Shown: positions 24,494 to 32,554 of the stretch, one piece after another | Layout of the letters: each line of letters begins with the position of its first letter | How positions within the stretch are numbered: position 1 is the first letter of the stretch | Assembly: GCA_013178185.1 (NCBI GenBank) | Contig: JABLXC010000043.1 | Coordinates: 1 to 47,428, forward strand | Reading direction: 5' to 3' | Length of the DNA stretch: 47,428 nt | Source: Anaerolineae bacterium | GTDB taxonomy: Bacteria; Chloroflexota; Anaerolineae; Anaerolineales; Anaerolineaceae | The notes under the pieces: model-generated | The model's database searches: none | Seen by the model: the letters and a program-made list of their open reading frames with translations, nothing else | What the model was told of the DNA's origin: nothing | Position numbers and translations under genes: made by a program

Positions 24494-24512
24494 TTGAACG
24501 AATGTTGTTCAA
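24494..24512. promoter_or_regulatory. Palindromic operator candidate between cytochrome c and Rrf2 genes
   Basis: TTGAAC-N7-GTTCAA, a 19-bp interrupted palindrome in the 206-base divergent intergenic region, about 90 bases upstream of the Rrf2 start and 97 upstream of the cytochrome c start. Its size suits a dimeric winged-helix regulator such as the adjacent Rrf2 protein. Confidence 0.45.
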
Positions 24513-24603
24513 CGATTAAGATGATATTTGTCACTATCTTTTATCAAAGTTATCGGGTATCTTAATGAAAAATTACTATATTTATCTAATTTAGAGGTGT
24601 CAG

Positions 24604-25074
24604 ATGTTCCGAATTAGTAGAAGGCTAGATTACGGGATGCAGTTCATGATTGCCCTGGCTGGCGAATCCGAAAACGGCCCCCAATCGACCGCCTCCCTTG
24701 CCAAAAAACTTTCCATTCCTTTGCCTTTCCTGCACCAAATTTCTCATTCTTTGATGCAGGCTGGTTTTATCAAAGCCACACCAGGCCCACGCGGTGGAGT
24801 CAAGCTCAACCAGCCAGCCGCTTCCATCTCAGCCCGGCAAATCGTCGAGGCATTAGAAGGGCCAATCTCATTCAACTCTATCGCCGCGCCTATCGAGCAA
24901 GAGGGTAACTACTTTTCGTCCACGAGTGAACTCTGGAGCAAGCTCGAAACCCAAGTTATCAACTATCTAGACCAGCAAAAACTGGATAACCTAGCAAAAA
25001 ACCACCCCAAACCAGCAGTTTTCTCATTGCCGATCAATAAAAGGGAGCAGAAGGAAAGGTTTATCGTCAATTAA
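24604..25074 (+). CDS. Rrf2-family transcriptional regulator without cysteines
   Basis: A 156-residue regulator. The winged helix is at about 1-80 with MFRISRRLDYGMQFMIALA, SLAKKLSIPLPFLHQISHSLMQAGFI and TPGPRGGVKLNQPA, matching Rrf2. ISARQIVEALEGPI follows. The C-terminal part is shortened and diverged. There is no cysteine anywhere, so the Fe-S sensing of IscR, NsrR or RsrR cannot apply; the signal is unknown (cysteine-free Rrf2 proteins such as CymR respond through partners). Ribosome site GAGGTG. It lies between the cytochrome c and B-type oxidase genes, so control of respiratory genes is likely. Confidence 0.88.
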   Translation: MFRISRRLDYGMQFMIALAGESENGPQSTASLAKKLSIPLPFLHQISHSLMQAGFIKATPGPRGGVKLNQPAASISARQIVEALEGPISFNSIAAPIEQEGNYFSSTSELWSKLETQVINYLDQQKLDNLAKNHPKPAVFSLPINKREQKERFIVN

Positions 25075-25100
25075 GCTGCCCTCAATAGCCACACGAACAA

Positions 25101-25131
25101 GAATATGTCCTGTAATTCACAGGACATATTC
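25101..25131 (+). terminator. Terminator after the Rrf2 gene
   Basis: A perfect 13-bp stem GAATATGTCCTGT/ACAGGACATATTC with loop AATTC, 27 bases after the stop. It separates the regulator from the oxidase genes. The stretch 25132-25284 holds the upstream region of the oxidase operon; only a TAAAAT at 25193-25198 is a weak -10 candidate. Confidence 0.75.
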
Positions 25132-25284
25132 TGATTCAAGTGCCATATTGAAGAAATCCGTAATTGAACAGGCAATTTAATTGTTAATCTGCTAAAATCG
25201 AGGGAAACAACAACGATCTGGCGGGGAAAATAGCCAACAATCTAGAAGCAAAAAGCCGCGACAAATGATCAAGGAGGTCAAGGG

Positions 25285-25401
25285 ATGAAATCAGATGATC
25301 AGCCCAAGGGTACGCTTGCGATTCTGATCCTATACCTGGTGCTTTTGATTGCGATCTGGGGTCTCGTCTATAAAATTATGTTGCAAAGAGGGGGCATCTA
25401 A
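25285..25401 (+). CDS. B-type cytochrome oxidase subunit IIa-like small membrane protein
   Basis: A 38-residue protein, MKSDDQPKGTLAILILYLVL at the start, with one membrane span (about 10-31) and a short basic/Gly tail. The KPKG-like PKGTLAILIL opening and single helix closely resemble subunit IIa of Thermus thermophilus ba3 oxidase (34 residues). It lies directly before subunit II and subunit I, as in ba3-type operons. AAGGAGG is 8 bases before the ATG at 25285; the stop is 4 bases before the subunit II start. Subunit IIa replaces the missing first helix of subunit II in B-type enzymes. Confidence 0.85.
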   Translation: MKSDDQPKGTLAILILYLVLLIAIWGLVYKIMLQRGGI

Positions 25402-25405
25402 AGGT

Positions 25406-25876
25406 ATGGAAGTCAACCCTTATGAAAAAGTTTGGATGGGCATAACCATTACGGCAATAATCTTGATGCTCATTGCTACCGTGATGGCCGGCTTCGGGCT
25501 TGGTGTTCAACTTCCCGGAGCAAGCCAAACGGTCGACCCGAAAAAGCTTTCCTCGGAACCGCCTTTCAACCAGCCCGGTGTTTATGAAGTCGCGCCTGGC
25601 AAATATCAGGTCATCATGATTGCCTATACCTGGGCCTTCAACCCAAACGAAGTTCGCATACCTGCCGGCTCTGAGGTAACTTTCAAGATTACCAGCCGAG
25701 ATGTTACGCATGGGATGCTGCTGGAAGGCACTAACCTTAACATCATGATCATACCAGGGCAAATTTCCGAGATAACCCGGAGGTTCGACCAACCCGGCAC
25801 CTATTTGTTTGTGTGTCATGAATATTGTGGCGTTGGGCATCAGGCAATGGCAGGAAAAGTAATCGTTGAGCCATAG
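25406..25876 (+). CDS. cbaA: B-type (ba3-like) cytochrome oxidase subunit II
   Basis: A 156-residue subunit II with a single N-terminal membrane span (about 8-34), the B-type layout. The cupredoxin domain contains [26 protein letters not shown] (His102) and the CuA motif [14 protein letters not shown] with Cys137, Cys141, His145 and Met148, all present. It accepts electrons from cytochrome c outside the membrane. The ATG at 25406 begins 4 bases after the IIa stop; a longer frame starting at 25349 overlaps IIa and is rejected. Confidence 0.95.
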   Translation: MEVNPYEKVWMGITITAIILMLIATVMAGFGLGVQLPGASQTVDPKKLSSEPPFNQPGVYEVAPGKYQVIMIAYTWAFNPNEVRIPAGSEVTFKITSRDVTHGMLLEGTNLNIMIIPGQISEITRRFDQPGTYLFVCHEYCGVGHQAMAGKVIVEP

Positions 25877-25889
25877 GCGGGAGATGAAC

Positions 25890-27521
25890 ATGATAAATCG
25901 CGAAAGAACCTTCATTACATTTCAAGTCGGCTTAGCGCTGGCAGCTCTGCTGGTGGGGACGCTTTTAGGGCCATTCCAGGCACTGGAGCATTCGAAGATT
26001 GATCTTTATCCCTTGCTCAAGCCGCTAATTTCAAATTATTATCAGGGATTAACAATCCACGGGGTTTTAAACGCGTTGGTTTTTACCACGCTTTTCATCA
26101 TGGGGTTTCACACTTTTTGTACAATTAATGGACTCAATCGCCGGTTGAAATGGTTTGGATTAGCGGCAACAGGCCTGGGGTTCATGGTCTTGGGTTTCAT
26201 CCTGGCTGGGACGACGATGTTCTTAAACCAGGCGACCGTCCTCTACACCTTTTATCCCCCCATGAAAGCAACTCCCTGGTTTTATATCGGTCTGACCTCT
26301 CTGATTGTCGGTTCATGGATGATCGGATGGAGCCAGCTCGCCACACTGGCAGAATGGAAAAAAGAAAACCCCGGCGTGAAGACGCCGTTAATAACGATGG
26401 GTTGCATGGTAAACACCATCCTTTGGCAGCTTGCCACCCTTGGCATCGGCATTCAGATGTTGGTATTGGTAATACCTTGGGCGCTCAATCTTACGCCGGC
26501 AACCGATGCGCTGCTAAATCGGGTGCTATTCTGGTTCACAGGACATCCCCTCGTCTACTTTTGGTTGTTGCCGGCTTACGTCTCCTGGTACAGCTTGTTG
26601 CCCCGCCAGGTTGAGGGCAAACTCTTCAGCGACCCGCTGGCCCGCCTTTCATTTTGGGGATTTCTCATTTTCTCCACACCGGTCGGTTTTCATCACCAAT
26701 TTGCAGATCCAGGAGTGCCGGTAGTCTGGAAATACATTCACGCGTTGTTGACTTTTTTGGTCGTGATTCCTTCCTTCATGACAGCCTTCACAGTGATTGC
26801 CTCTCTGGAACGTGCTGGAAGAAAAAAAGGAGGTACAGGGCTATTTGGTTGGATCTCCCGCTTGAATTGGAAGAACCCTTCCGTATCTGCCCAATTGCTT
26901 TCAGGGTTAATCTTTTTCTTTGGTGGGATCGGGGGAATCATCAATGCCTCCGGCAGCCTGAATCTGGTAATCCACAATACCACGTGGGTGCCAGGTCATT
27001 TTCACCTCACAGTAGCAACTGCTACAACCCTTACATTCATGGGAATCACTTTTTGGCTGGTGCCGCATCTTTCTCGCAAAAATCTTAAGCTTCCAAAAAT
27101 CGCACTGGCTTCAACCTGGACGTGGTTCATCGGGATGATTTTCTTTAGCCTTGGAATGCACTGGCTCGGTTTATTGGGAGCGCCCCGTCGCGTGCCGTTC
27201 TCGACGGCTTCTTACGACCATCCTTCCTGGCATTTACCACAAGCCCTGACAGGAATTGGCGGAGCCATTCTACTCGTGGCTGCCACACTTTATTTCATCT
27301 CGATCTTTGCCACCATTCTGAGCAAAGAAAAGGCCGCTGCACCCATAGAAATTCCCATTGCAGAAGCTGAAATAGAGCCATCCCATACCCCTGCATGGTT
27401 GGATTACTGGAAACCCTGGATCATTTTAGCGATTATCCTGGTGATCATCGGGTATGGCCCAATCCTGATTCAAATGTTTGGAAACATTAATGCCGTCTCG
27501 CCTGGGTTCAAAGTCTGGTAG
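25890..27521 (+). CDS. cbaB: B-type (ba3-like) cytochrome oxidase subunit I
   Basis: A 543-residue subunit I. Ligands visible: His57 ([12 protein letters not shown]), His219 and Tyr223 ([15 protein letters not shown]), His268-His269 ([12 protein letters not shown]), His370 and His372 ([12 protein letters not shown]). The [17 protein letters not shown] pattern and [13 protein letters not shown] are typical of B-type, ba3-like enzymes with high oxygen affinity, which use a single K-type proton channel. The ATG at 25890 has GGGAG 8 bases upstream; an ATG at 25884 is also in frame. A terminator follows at 27543. Confidence 0.95.
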   Translation: MINRERTFITFQVGLALAALLVGTLLGPFQALEHSKIDLYPLLKPLISNYYQGLTIHGVLNALVFTTLFIMGFHTFCTINGLNRRLKWFGLAATGLGFMVLGFILAGTTMFLNQATVLYTFYPPMKATPWFYIGLTSLIVGSWMIGWSQLATLAEWKKENPGVKTPLITMGCMVNTILWQLATLGIGIQMLVLVIPWALNLTPATDALLNRVLFWFTGHPLVYFWLLPAYVSWYSLLPRQVEGKLFSDPLARLSFWGFLIFSTPVGFHHQFADPGVPVVWKYIHALLTFLVVIPSFMTAFTVIASLERAGRKKGGTGLFGWISRLNWKNPSVSAQLLSGLIFFFGGIGGIINASGSLNLVIHNTTWVPGHFHLTVATATTLTFMGITFWLVPHLSRKNLKLPKIALASTWTWFIGMIFFSLGMHWLGLLGAPRRVPFSTASYDHPSWHLPQALTGIGGAILLVAATLYFISIFATILSKEKAAAPIEIPIAEAEIEPSHTPAWLDYWKPWIILAIILVIIGYGPILIQMFGNINAVSPGFKVW

Positions 27522-27542
27522 GGTAAAAAATTTAGGCAATAA

Positions 27543-27585
27543 AACCAGGAATATTTTCATCACAGAGGATATTCCTGGTTGTTTT
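27543..27585 (+). terminator. Terminator of the B-type oxidase operon
   Basis: A 12-bp perfect stem AACCAGGAATAT/ATATTCCTGGTT (27543-27554 and 27569-27580) with a 14-base loop, followed by GTTTTT. Confidence 0.8.
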
Positions 27586-27614
27586 TCTGTGTAATTCATT
27601 GAAGCAGATGAAGT

Positions 27615-28085
27615 CTACACTTCTAGCCCAGCAAGCGCCTCCAGTATTTCTGCGCTGTGTTCCGCAGGCTTCACATTTTCAAACACTTTCTTGATCTTAC
27701 CATCCGCGCCGATCAAAAAGGTAGTGCGGAAGACCCCATCGTACTCTTTGCCCATAAATTTCTTCCGTCCCCATACGCCATACAACTCACAGACTGCATG
27801 GTTTTCATCAGCAAGGAGGGTAAAAGGAAGATGGTACTTCTGCTTAAATTTTGCATGGGATTTTGACGAATCAGGGCTTACTCCCAAAATAACCACACCC
27901 GCTTTTTCATAAGCGCTGTAATCATCCCGAAAATTGCATGCTTCGGTAGTACAGCCCGGCGTGTCGTCTTTTGGATAAAAATACAAGATCAGCGGCTTTC
28001 CTAAAAATTCTGAAAGCTTTCTAACCTGCCCAGTCTCATCCGGTAAAGAAAAATCTGGCGCCGTGATCGCCTCCTTAATTGTCAT
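27615..28085 (-). CDS. bcp: Thioredoxin-dependent peroxiredoxin (BCP/PrxQ)
   Basis: A 156-residue peroxiredoxin. APDFSLPDETGQ, PLILYFYPKDDTPGCTTEACNFRD (peroxidatic Cys in TPGC, with the resolving-type Cys five residues later as in PrxQ), VILGVSPDS and FRTTFLIGADG are the family features. It reduces H2O2 and organic peroxides with thioredoxin in the cytosol. The ATG at 28085 has GGAGGG upstream; a TTG four codons earlier is rejected. Placement next to the oxidases suits oxidative-stress defence but it forms its own unit. Confidence 0.95.
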   Translation of the reverse strand: MTIKEAITAPDFSLPDETGQVRKLSEFLGKPLILYFYPKDDTPGCTTEACNFRDDYSAYEKAGVVILGVSPDSSKSHAKFKQKYHLPFTLLADENHAVCELYGVWGRKKFMGKEYDGVFRTTFLIGADGKIKKVFENVKPAEHSAEILEALAGLEV

Positions 28086-28194
28086 TTCACCCTCCAAAGT
28101 TAAAATTACAATTACATTTTAATCAATTTACACAATAATAACATTATTTGTACACAGTCTGTCCAGATTAATGTCAACATGTTCATACAAAAAA

Positions 28195-28215
28195 GGCTAT
28201 CCGCCGGGGATAGCC
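28195..28215 (-). terminator. Terminator of the molybdopterin gene group
   Basis: Stem GGCTATCC/GGATAGCC with loop GCCGG, preceded on the plus strand by AAAAAA, which is a T-run after the hairpin in the minus-strand transcript. It lies 25 bases after the MoeA-PBP stop. Confidence 0.75.
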
Positions 28216-28239
28216 CTCAAAACGCGCCAGCAGAAGACA

Positions 28240-30216
28240 TTAACAATCCAATACGATCTTACCCATCTCGGTAGTATCGTATCCTGGCAATGCCCGGATG
28301 GCTTCACGGAATTTTGCATCTGCCGCCAATTCGAAAATCGGCGTTAACAGGTCGCCTTCGAGATGCTGACATGGAATAACTAAGTCATACCGCTCATGAA
28401 ACAACGGAATAAAATCCAACTCAAGAGCCTGCGCCGCTGCCGTAACCCCCAGCCCACAATCCCCCCGTCCAGAAGCGATTGCCGCAGCAACAGAAAGGTG
28501 GGTATATTCCTCCTGGTCGTATCCCCGTACATTCTCGGGCATGATACCAAGCCGCTGTAAATGATAATCGAACAAAACCCGCGTGCCTGCGCCTCGCTGG
28601 CGGTTAATATAACGGACATCCTGGCGCGACAAATCCTCCAACGAGGTGATCTTTTTAGGATTGCCCTTTGCCACAATTAGCCCCTGCTCCCTCCCCACCC
28701 ATGTCACCAGACGAACCCGCATATTGGGAAGGTACTGTCTTAATGCGCTGAGATTATATTCTCCAGTTTGAGGATCCAGCAAATGAGACCCGGCCAGGTG
28801 AGCCTCCCCGCGCCGTAGAGCAATTAAACCGCCCAGGCTTCCTACATTCGCTGAAACCAGCCGCCGCCCCCTCCCCGCCAGATATTGCGCCAGTACATCC
28901 AGCGTCATATCGTGAGAGCCGATCACAAAAATGGTATTTTCCAACTCGGAGGGTCTACGATAAAGACGAACCTTGATCGGGGTGCCCGCTTCGAGACCCT
29001 GGACGCCGCGCGGAATGACCGCGATCCCATCAGCCCGCACGAGAGATGTAATCACGCCTGCACCGCGCGAAAGCGGCGCTGCCAAAGTGCGCTCTCCCAC
29101 TTTTCCAATGGTCACGCGCATGTAATCGTCATCTCCAGGTGGCGAGGTAACCTTCCGGGTCAGCGCAGCCTCAATCTCATAATACTGCGGTGGTGGTGCG
29201 CCCAGCCAATGGCTTATCAAGGGTTGCACAAAGATTTCACCCGTCAGCGCAGCAGAGACCGGATACCCTGGCACACCGATAATAGGGACGCGCCTAATCA
29301 AACCAGCGACGTCCTCAGAACGACGAATCATCCCCAGGATAACTGGGTGACCAGGACGAACAGCCACACCGTGAACCAGTAATTCTCCCAGTCGTTCAAC
29401 TACCCGCGCCGAATAATCTTCAGAACCGGCTGAAGAACCGGCGTTCAGCAAAACCAGGTCATAATGATTCGCTGCTTGTTGAACCCGCTCACAAATTAAC
29501 TCAAACTGGTCGGGGGTGATCGGAAAACGCTCAGCCTCCCCTCCCCAGGACATTACCTGTGCCGCCAGAACGATCGAGTTATATTCGATGATATCGCCGC
29601 GTTTCACTTTTTCCCCAATCGGCACCAGTTCTGTGCCTGTGGGTAAAACAGCCACCCGAGGCCTTCGACTCACCCAGATTGTCGAATGTCCACTGGCCGC
29701 AATTGCCCCCAACCCAGCCGGCATAATATAAGACCCCGCTGGCATGACAAGCTGTGTGGCTACAATATCTTCTCCAAGCGGCCGGACATGCGACCACGGT
29801 GGGAAAGCCGCCCGTACCCGAATAAAAATGGGATGCCGCAGATCAAGAGCAGGTTTCTCCTCAGCATCCAGCGGCTCCACTTGTTCGATTGGCGCCACCG
29901 CATTCGCCCAGTCCGGCAGAGGGTCGCCGGTATCCACATAAACAACTTGCTCATCCATCCGCAACATCAATGGACTGGTTGGCATTGCGCCTGCCGTTTC
30001 CTCGGCCCGCAATGCAAAACCATCCATAGCAGCCGCGTGATAATGAGGCGAAGATAGCCGCGCCCAGACGGGCCGAGAAAGCACGCGCCCGACTGCCATT
30101 TCGTTGAGCGGAATTTCCTCTTCACCCAACAGATTCCACAAGCCAGCTTCAATCAATGCCTGCCTGAACCGGCTTTGCGCCTCGGGCAGCGGAATATCTT
30201 TTAAATAGACCGACAT
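28240..30216 (-). CDS. MoeA-like molybdopterin molybdotransferase fused to PBP-like domain
   Basis: A 658-residue fusion. Residues about 1-410 are MoeA-like: SPHYHAAAMDGFAL, VDTGDPLPDWANAV, PRVAVLPTGTELV, LLNAGSSAGSEDY and PIIGVPGYPVSAALT. Residues about 430-655 are a periplasmic-binding-protein-like domain without a signal peptide (HDMTLDVLAQYL, AGSHLLDPQTGEYN, YINRQRGAGTRVLFDYHL, GRGDCGLGVTAAA), the PBP_like type expected to bind molybdate or tungstate. It may insert metal into molybdopterin while sensing oxyanion supply. The ATG at 30216 was chosen over an upstream GTG. Last gene of a tight minus-strand group with a second MoeA. Confidence 0.93.
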   Translation of the reverse strand: MSVYLKDIPLPEAQSRFRQALIEAGLWNLLGEEEIPLNEMAVGRVLSRPVWARLSSPHYHAAAMDGFALRAEETAGAMPTSPLMLRMDEQVVYVDTGDPLPDWANAVAPIEQVEPLDAEEKPALDLRHPIFIRVRAAFPPWSHVRPLGEDIVATQLVMPAGSYIMPAGLGAIAASGHSTIWVSRRPRVAVLPTGTELVPIGEKVKRGDIIEYNSIVLAAQVMSWGGEAERFPITPDQFELICERVQQAANHYDLVLLNAGSSAGSEDYSARVVERLGELLVHGVAVRPGHPVILGMIRRSEDVAGLIRRVPIIGVPGYPVSAALTGEIFVQPLISHWLGAPPPQYYEIEAALTRKVTSPPGDDDYMRVTIGKVGERTLAAPLSRGAGVITSLVRADGIAVIPRGVQGLEAGTPIKVRLYRRPSELENTIFVIGSHDMTLDVLAQYLAGRGRRLVSANVGSLGGLIALRRGEAHLAGSHLLDPQTGEYNLSALRQYLPNMRVRLVTWVGREQGLIVAKGNPKKITSLEDLSRQDVRYINRQRGAGTRVLFDYHLQRLGIMPENVRGYDQEEYTHLSVAAAIASGRGDCGLGVTAAAQALELDFIPLFHERYDLVIPCQHLEGDLLTPIFELAADAKFREAIRALPGYDTTEMGKIVLDC

Positions 30217-30241
30217 ACTCAATCCCACCACACGCTGCGCT

Positions 30242-31297
30242 TCAGGGAGTCGTAGTTACGCCTGGCGTGGCAGCGCCCTGAGCTGGGACAGCCGGTTGGG
30301 CAGTCCCAATCGAAATCGTTTCAGGAGAAAGCGGTCGGTCGCCCTTCCACGGCAACAATCCCATAAAATCTTCCAGCGCAAGGTCTTTCCGAATCTCAAA
30401 ACGCGGCATGTAATAAATTGTCCCCAGGCTATGGTCGGAGGATTTAAACAAACCGACCGCACTCTTATAACCCCAAGACTGCACGCGAGAAGTTATTTGT
30501 CCTTCTGCGTCAATCGCCCCGGCCGGATAAGAAAAAGAAGTAACAGGCGCTCCAAGCGCTTGCTCCAGAGCCAGTCGGGATCCAGAAATTTCATCTCCAA
30601 TAGAATCCGGGTTAGAGGCCAGGGTGTCAACCAGATTGTTTCCGGTCATCCCTTTGCTTCCAACCTCCCACCCTGCAGCAACAAGGTCTTTCAGTTGTTG
30701 GGTAGTCATCACTCCGGATCCATTCAATTGATTGACAACCACATAAATCGTCCCGACAAAACCCAGGCGCTTCATTACCGGAAAGGCCTTCCGATAAACA
30801 CCCAATTTATTGCTGTCGAACGTAATCACCACCGGGCGCGGAGGTAAGGGACCGCCTTCCCAAATTACTTTAGCAAGCTGTGAAACCGTCACCGAGGTGT
30901 ACCCAAGGTCTTTGAGCGCCATCATTTCTTGTTCAAATTGTTTTGAGCTGACATTCAGCGGGCTTTCCCATTGGTAATAAGGATCATCGTCCACGCTATC
31001 TGCCACAATGTTATAAAGCAAGATTGGCGCTGTCGCCTTCCCGGCCGGGTTATTCACCCAGGCTTCGGTGGGCGTTGCCGTTGGTGCAGGAGTGCTGGTT
31101 TCCGTAGCAGTTGGTTCTGGCAGGGGCGTCTCTGTGGCCGTTGCAGTCGGCGGGGTTAACACAGCAGCTCCAGTTAACTGGGCTGCAACAGTTTCCGCCG
31201 CCTGGGTGTAAATCAAGTTCGGGTCCGAAGAAGGTTGCGCAGGCCCACAACTCGTTATCAACAAACCCAATAACAAAATAAAACAGATTTTTTTCAT
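30242..31297 (-). CDS. Polysaccharide-deacetylase-fold lipoprotein lacking usual metal ligands
   Basis: A 351-residue lipoprotein: signal peptide ending LITSC (Cys17), then a Thr/Pro/Ala-rich linker (about 45-80), then a NodB-like domain (about 90-310). The fold is recognisable from APILLYNIV, VVITFDSNKLGVYRKAFPVMKRLGFVGT, AAGWEVGSKGM and FSYPAGAIDAEG. However, the metal-binding TFDD reads TFDS and the H(S/T)xxH motif reads KGMTG, so the Asp/His/His zinc triad looks lost. It may be a non-catalytic carbohydrate-binding or structural protein. It sits between two moeA genes with 18- and 25-base gaps, an odd partner for them. Confidence 0.82.
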   Translation of the reverse strand: MKKICFILLLGLLITSCGPAQPSSDPNLIYTQAAETVAAQLTGAAVLTPPTATATETPLPEPTATETSTPAPTATPTEAWVNNPAGKATAPILLYNIVADSVDDDPYYQWESPLNVSSKQFEQEMMALKDLGYTSVTVSQLAKVIWEGGPLPPRPVVITFDSNKLGVYRKAFPVMKRLGFVGTIYVVVNQLNGSGVMTTQQLKDLVAAGWEVGSKGMTGNNLVDTLASNPDSIGDEISGSRLALEQALGAPVTSFSYPAGAIDAEGQITSRVQSWGYKSAVGLFKSSDHSLGTIYYMPRFEIRKDLALEDFMGLLPWKGDRPLSPETISIGTAQPAVPAQGAATPGVTTTP

Positions 31298-31315
31298 TTC
31301 TTCTTCTCCTCGAAT

Positions 31316-32551
31316 TTAGAAAAATTCAACCTGCACAAAATCCCCTGCCGAGAATCCAGTAACATCTGCAGGAATATGGATCAAACCATCCGCTTGAGCG
31401 AGTGTGAAAATCAAATTACTCTTAAAGAAAATAGGTTCAGCCTCGTACTGATCGCCGCTTTTGATCAAACGCGCCGGGATCCAATCTTCCCGACCTGCTT
31501 GAGAAGCCAGATTGATTCTTAACCGGGCATTTACGAATGGTTGAATTGAGCGCGCCCTCATCCCAGACAATCTTTGCACCAGAGGTGTTACAAACAATCG
31601 CGCAATCACCAGCGCGCTGACCGGATTACCGGGTAGTCCAATCACCGCTTTACTATCACAAACTGCCAGGATCGTTGGTTTACCAGGGCGAACGTTGACA
31701 CCATGAACAAGGACACCAGGTTTGCCAGTTTGTTGGATCACTTCAGCCGTTAGATCCCGCGTGCTGGCCGAAGAACCAGCCGTAATGATTACCCCATCAC
31801 AGTCCTGCAAAGCTTTGACCAGCGTTCGATAAAGGTCATCCCACCGGTCAGGAACAATTCCATACCGGACCGGCACGCCCCCGGCCTGTTCGATAAGAGC
31901 ACTCAAAGAATAACTGTTAATATCGCGCACCTGTCCTGGCTTGGGATCTTGTTGAGGGTGGATCACCTCATCTCCGCTGGACAGAATGCCCACTTTGGGA
32001 GGTTTCACAACAACAACCCTGGTAACACCCAAAGCCATCAGAACGCCAATCTCAGCCGGACCTAAGCGCGTCCCGCGGGGGAGTACTTCTTGCCCCACTC
32101 TTACATCCTCGCCCGGCAAAAGAATATTTTCTCCCTTTCCAACCGGCCGTAATATTTCCAACTCTCCCGAACCTGTAATCTGTGTATTTTCCAACATCAC
32201 CACTGCATCCGCGTTCTCCGGCAGCATACCGCCAGTGTGAATCAACGAGGCCTGCCCTCCCGCCAGGGAAAATTCTGGCGCCTTTCCCATTGGTGTTTCC
32301 GGCCCTAGCAAAAGATAAGCCGGAAGCGCATCGCTCGCCCCAAAAGTATCCTGGGCGCGTACCGCATAACCATCCACCGTGCTGCGCGAGAAAGCCGGCA
32401 GCGCCTCGCGCGACACGACAGCTTCACCCGAAATCCTGTGAAGCGCCTTTTCAGTCAAAATTGTCTCAATTTCTAAGAAAGGGGCAGGCAGTTGGCTCAT
32501 CATAAGCTCGAGAGCCTGGCCAGGGGGTAAAAGTTCAAGAAATTCAGGCAT
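31316..32551 (-). CDS. moeA: Molybdopterin molybdotransferase MoeA
   Basis: A 411-residue MoeA of normal length. Features: LPAFSRSTVDGYAV (catalytic Asp in DGYAV), ALIHTGGMLPENADAVVMLENT, KVGILSSGDEVI, IITAGSSASTRDLT and AVIGLPGNPVSALV. It inserts molybdate (or tungstate) into adenylylated molybdopterin in the cytosol. It starts 3 bases after the stop of the UbiA-like gene and is the stand-alone paralogue of the MoeA-PBP fusion two genes downstream. Having two MoeA proteins is common in organisms using both Mo and W; which metal each handles cannot be told. Confidence 0.95.
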   Translation of the reverse strand: MPEFLELLPPGQALELMMSQLPAPFLEIETILTEKALHRISGEAVVSREALPAFSRSTVDGYAVRAQDTFGASDALPAYLLLGPETPMGKAPEFSLAGGQASLIHTGGMLPENADAVVMLENTQITGSGELEILRPVGKGENILLPGEDVRVGQEVLPRGTRLGPAEIGVLMALGVTRVVVVKPPKVGILSSGDEVIHPQQDPKPGQVRDINSYSLSALIEQAGGVPVRYGIVPDRWDDLYRTLVKALQDCDGVIITAGSSASTRDLTAEVIQQTGKPGVLVHGVNVRPGKPTILAVCDSKAVIGLPGNPVSALVIARLFVTPLVQRLSGMRARSIQPFVNARLRINLASQAGREDWIPARLIKSGDQYEAEPIFFKSNLIFTLAQADGLIHIPADVTGFSAGDFVQVEFF

Positions 32552-32554
32552 AGA

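Noticed and set aside
25349-25405. N-terminal extension of B-type subunit II
   Set aside because: It overlaps the subunit IIa gene in another frame and the ATG at 25406 starts the normal membrane helix.
28200-28215. Hairpin as a riboswitch for molybdenum genes
   Set aside because: It lies at the 3' end of the group, not upstream, and is followed by a T-run on the minus strand, so it is a terminator.
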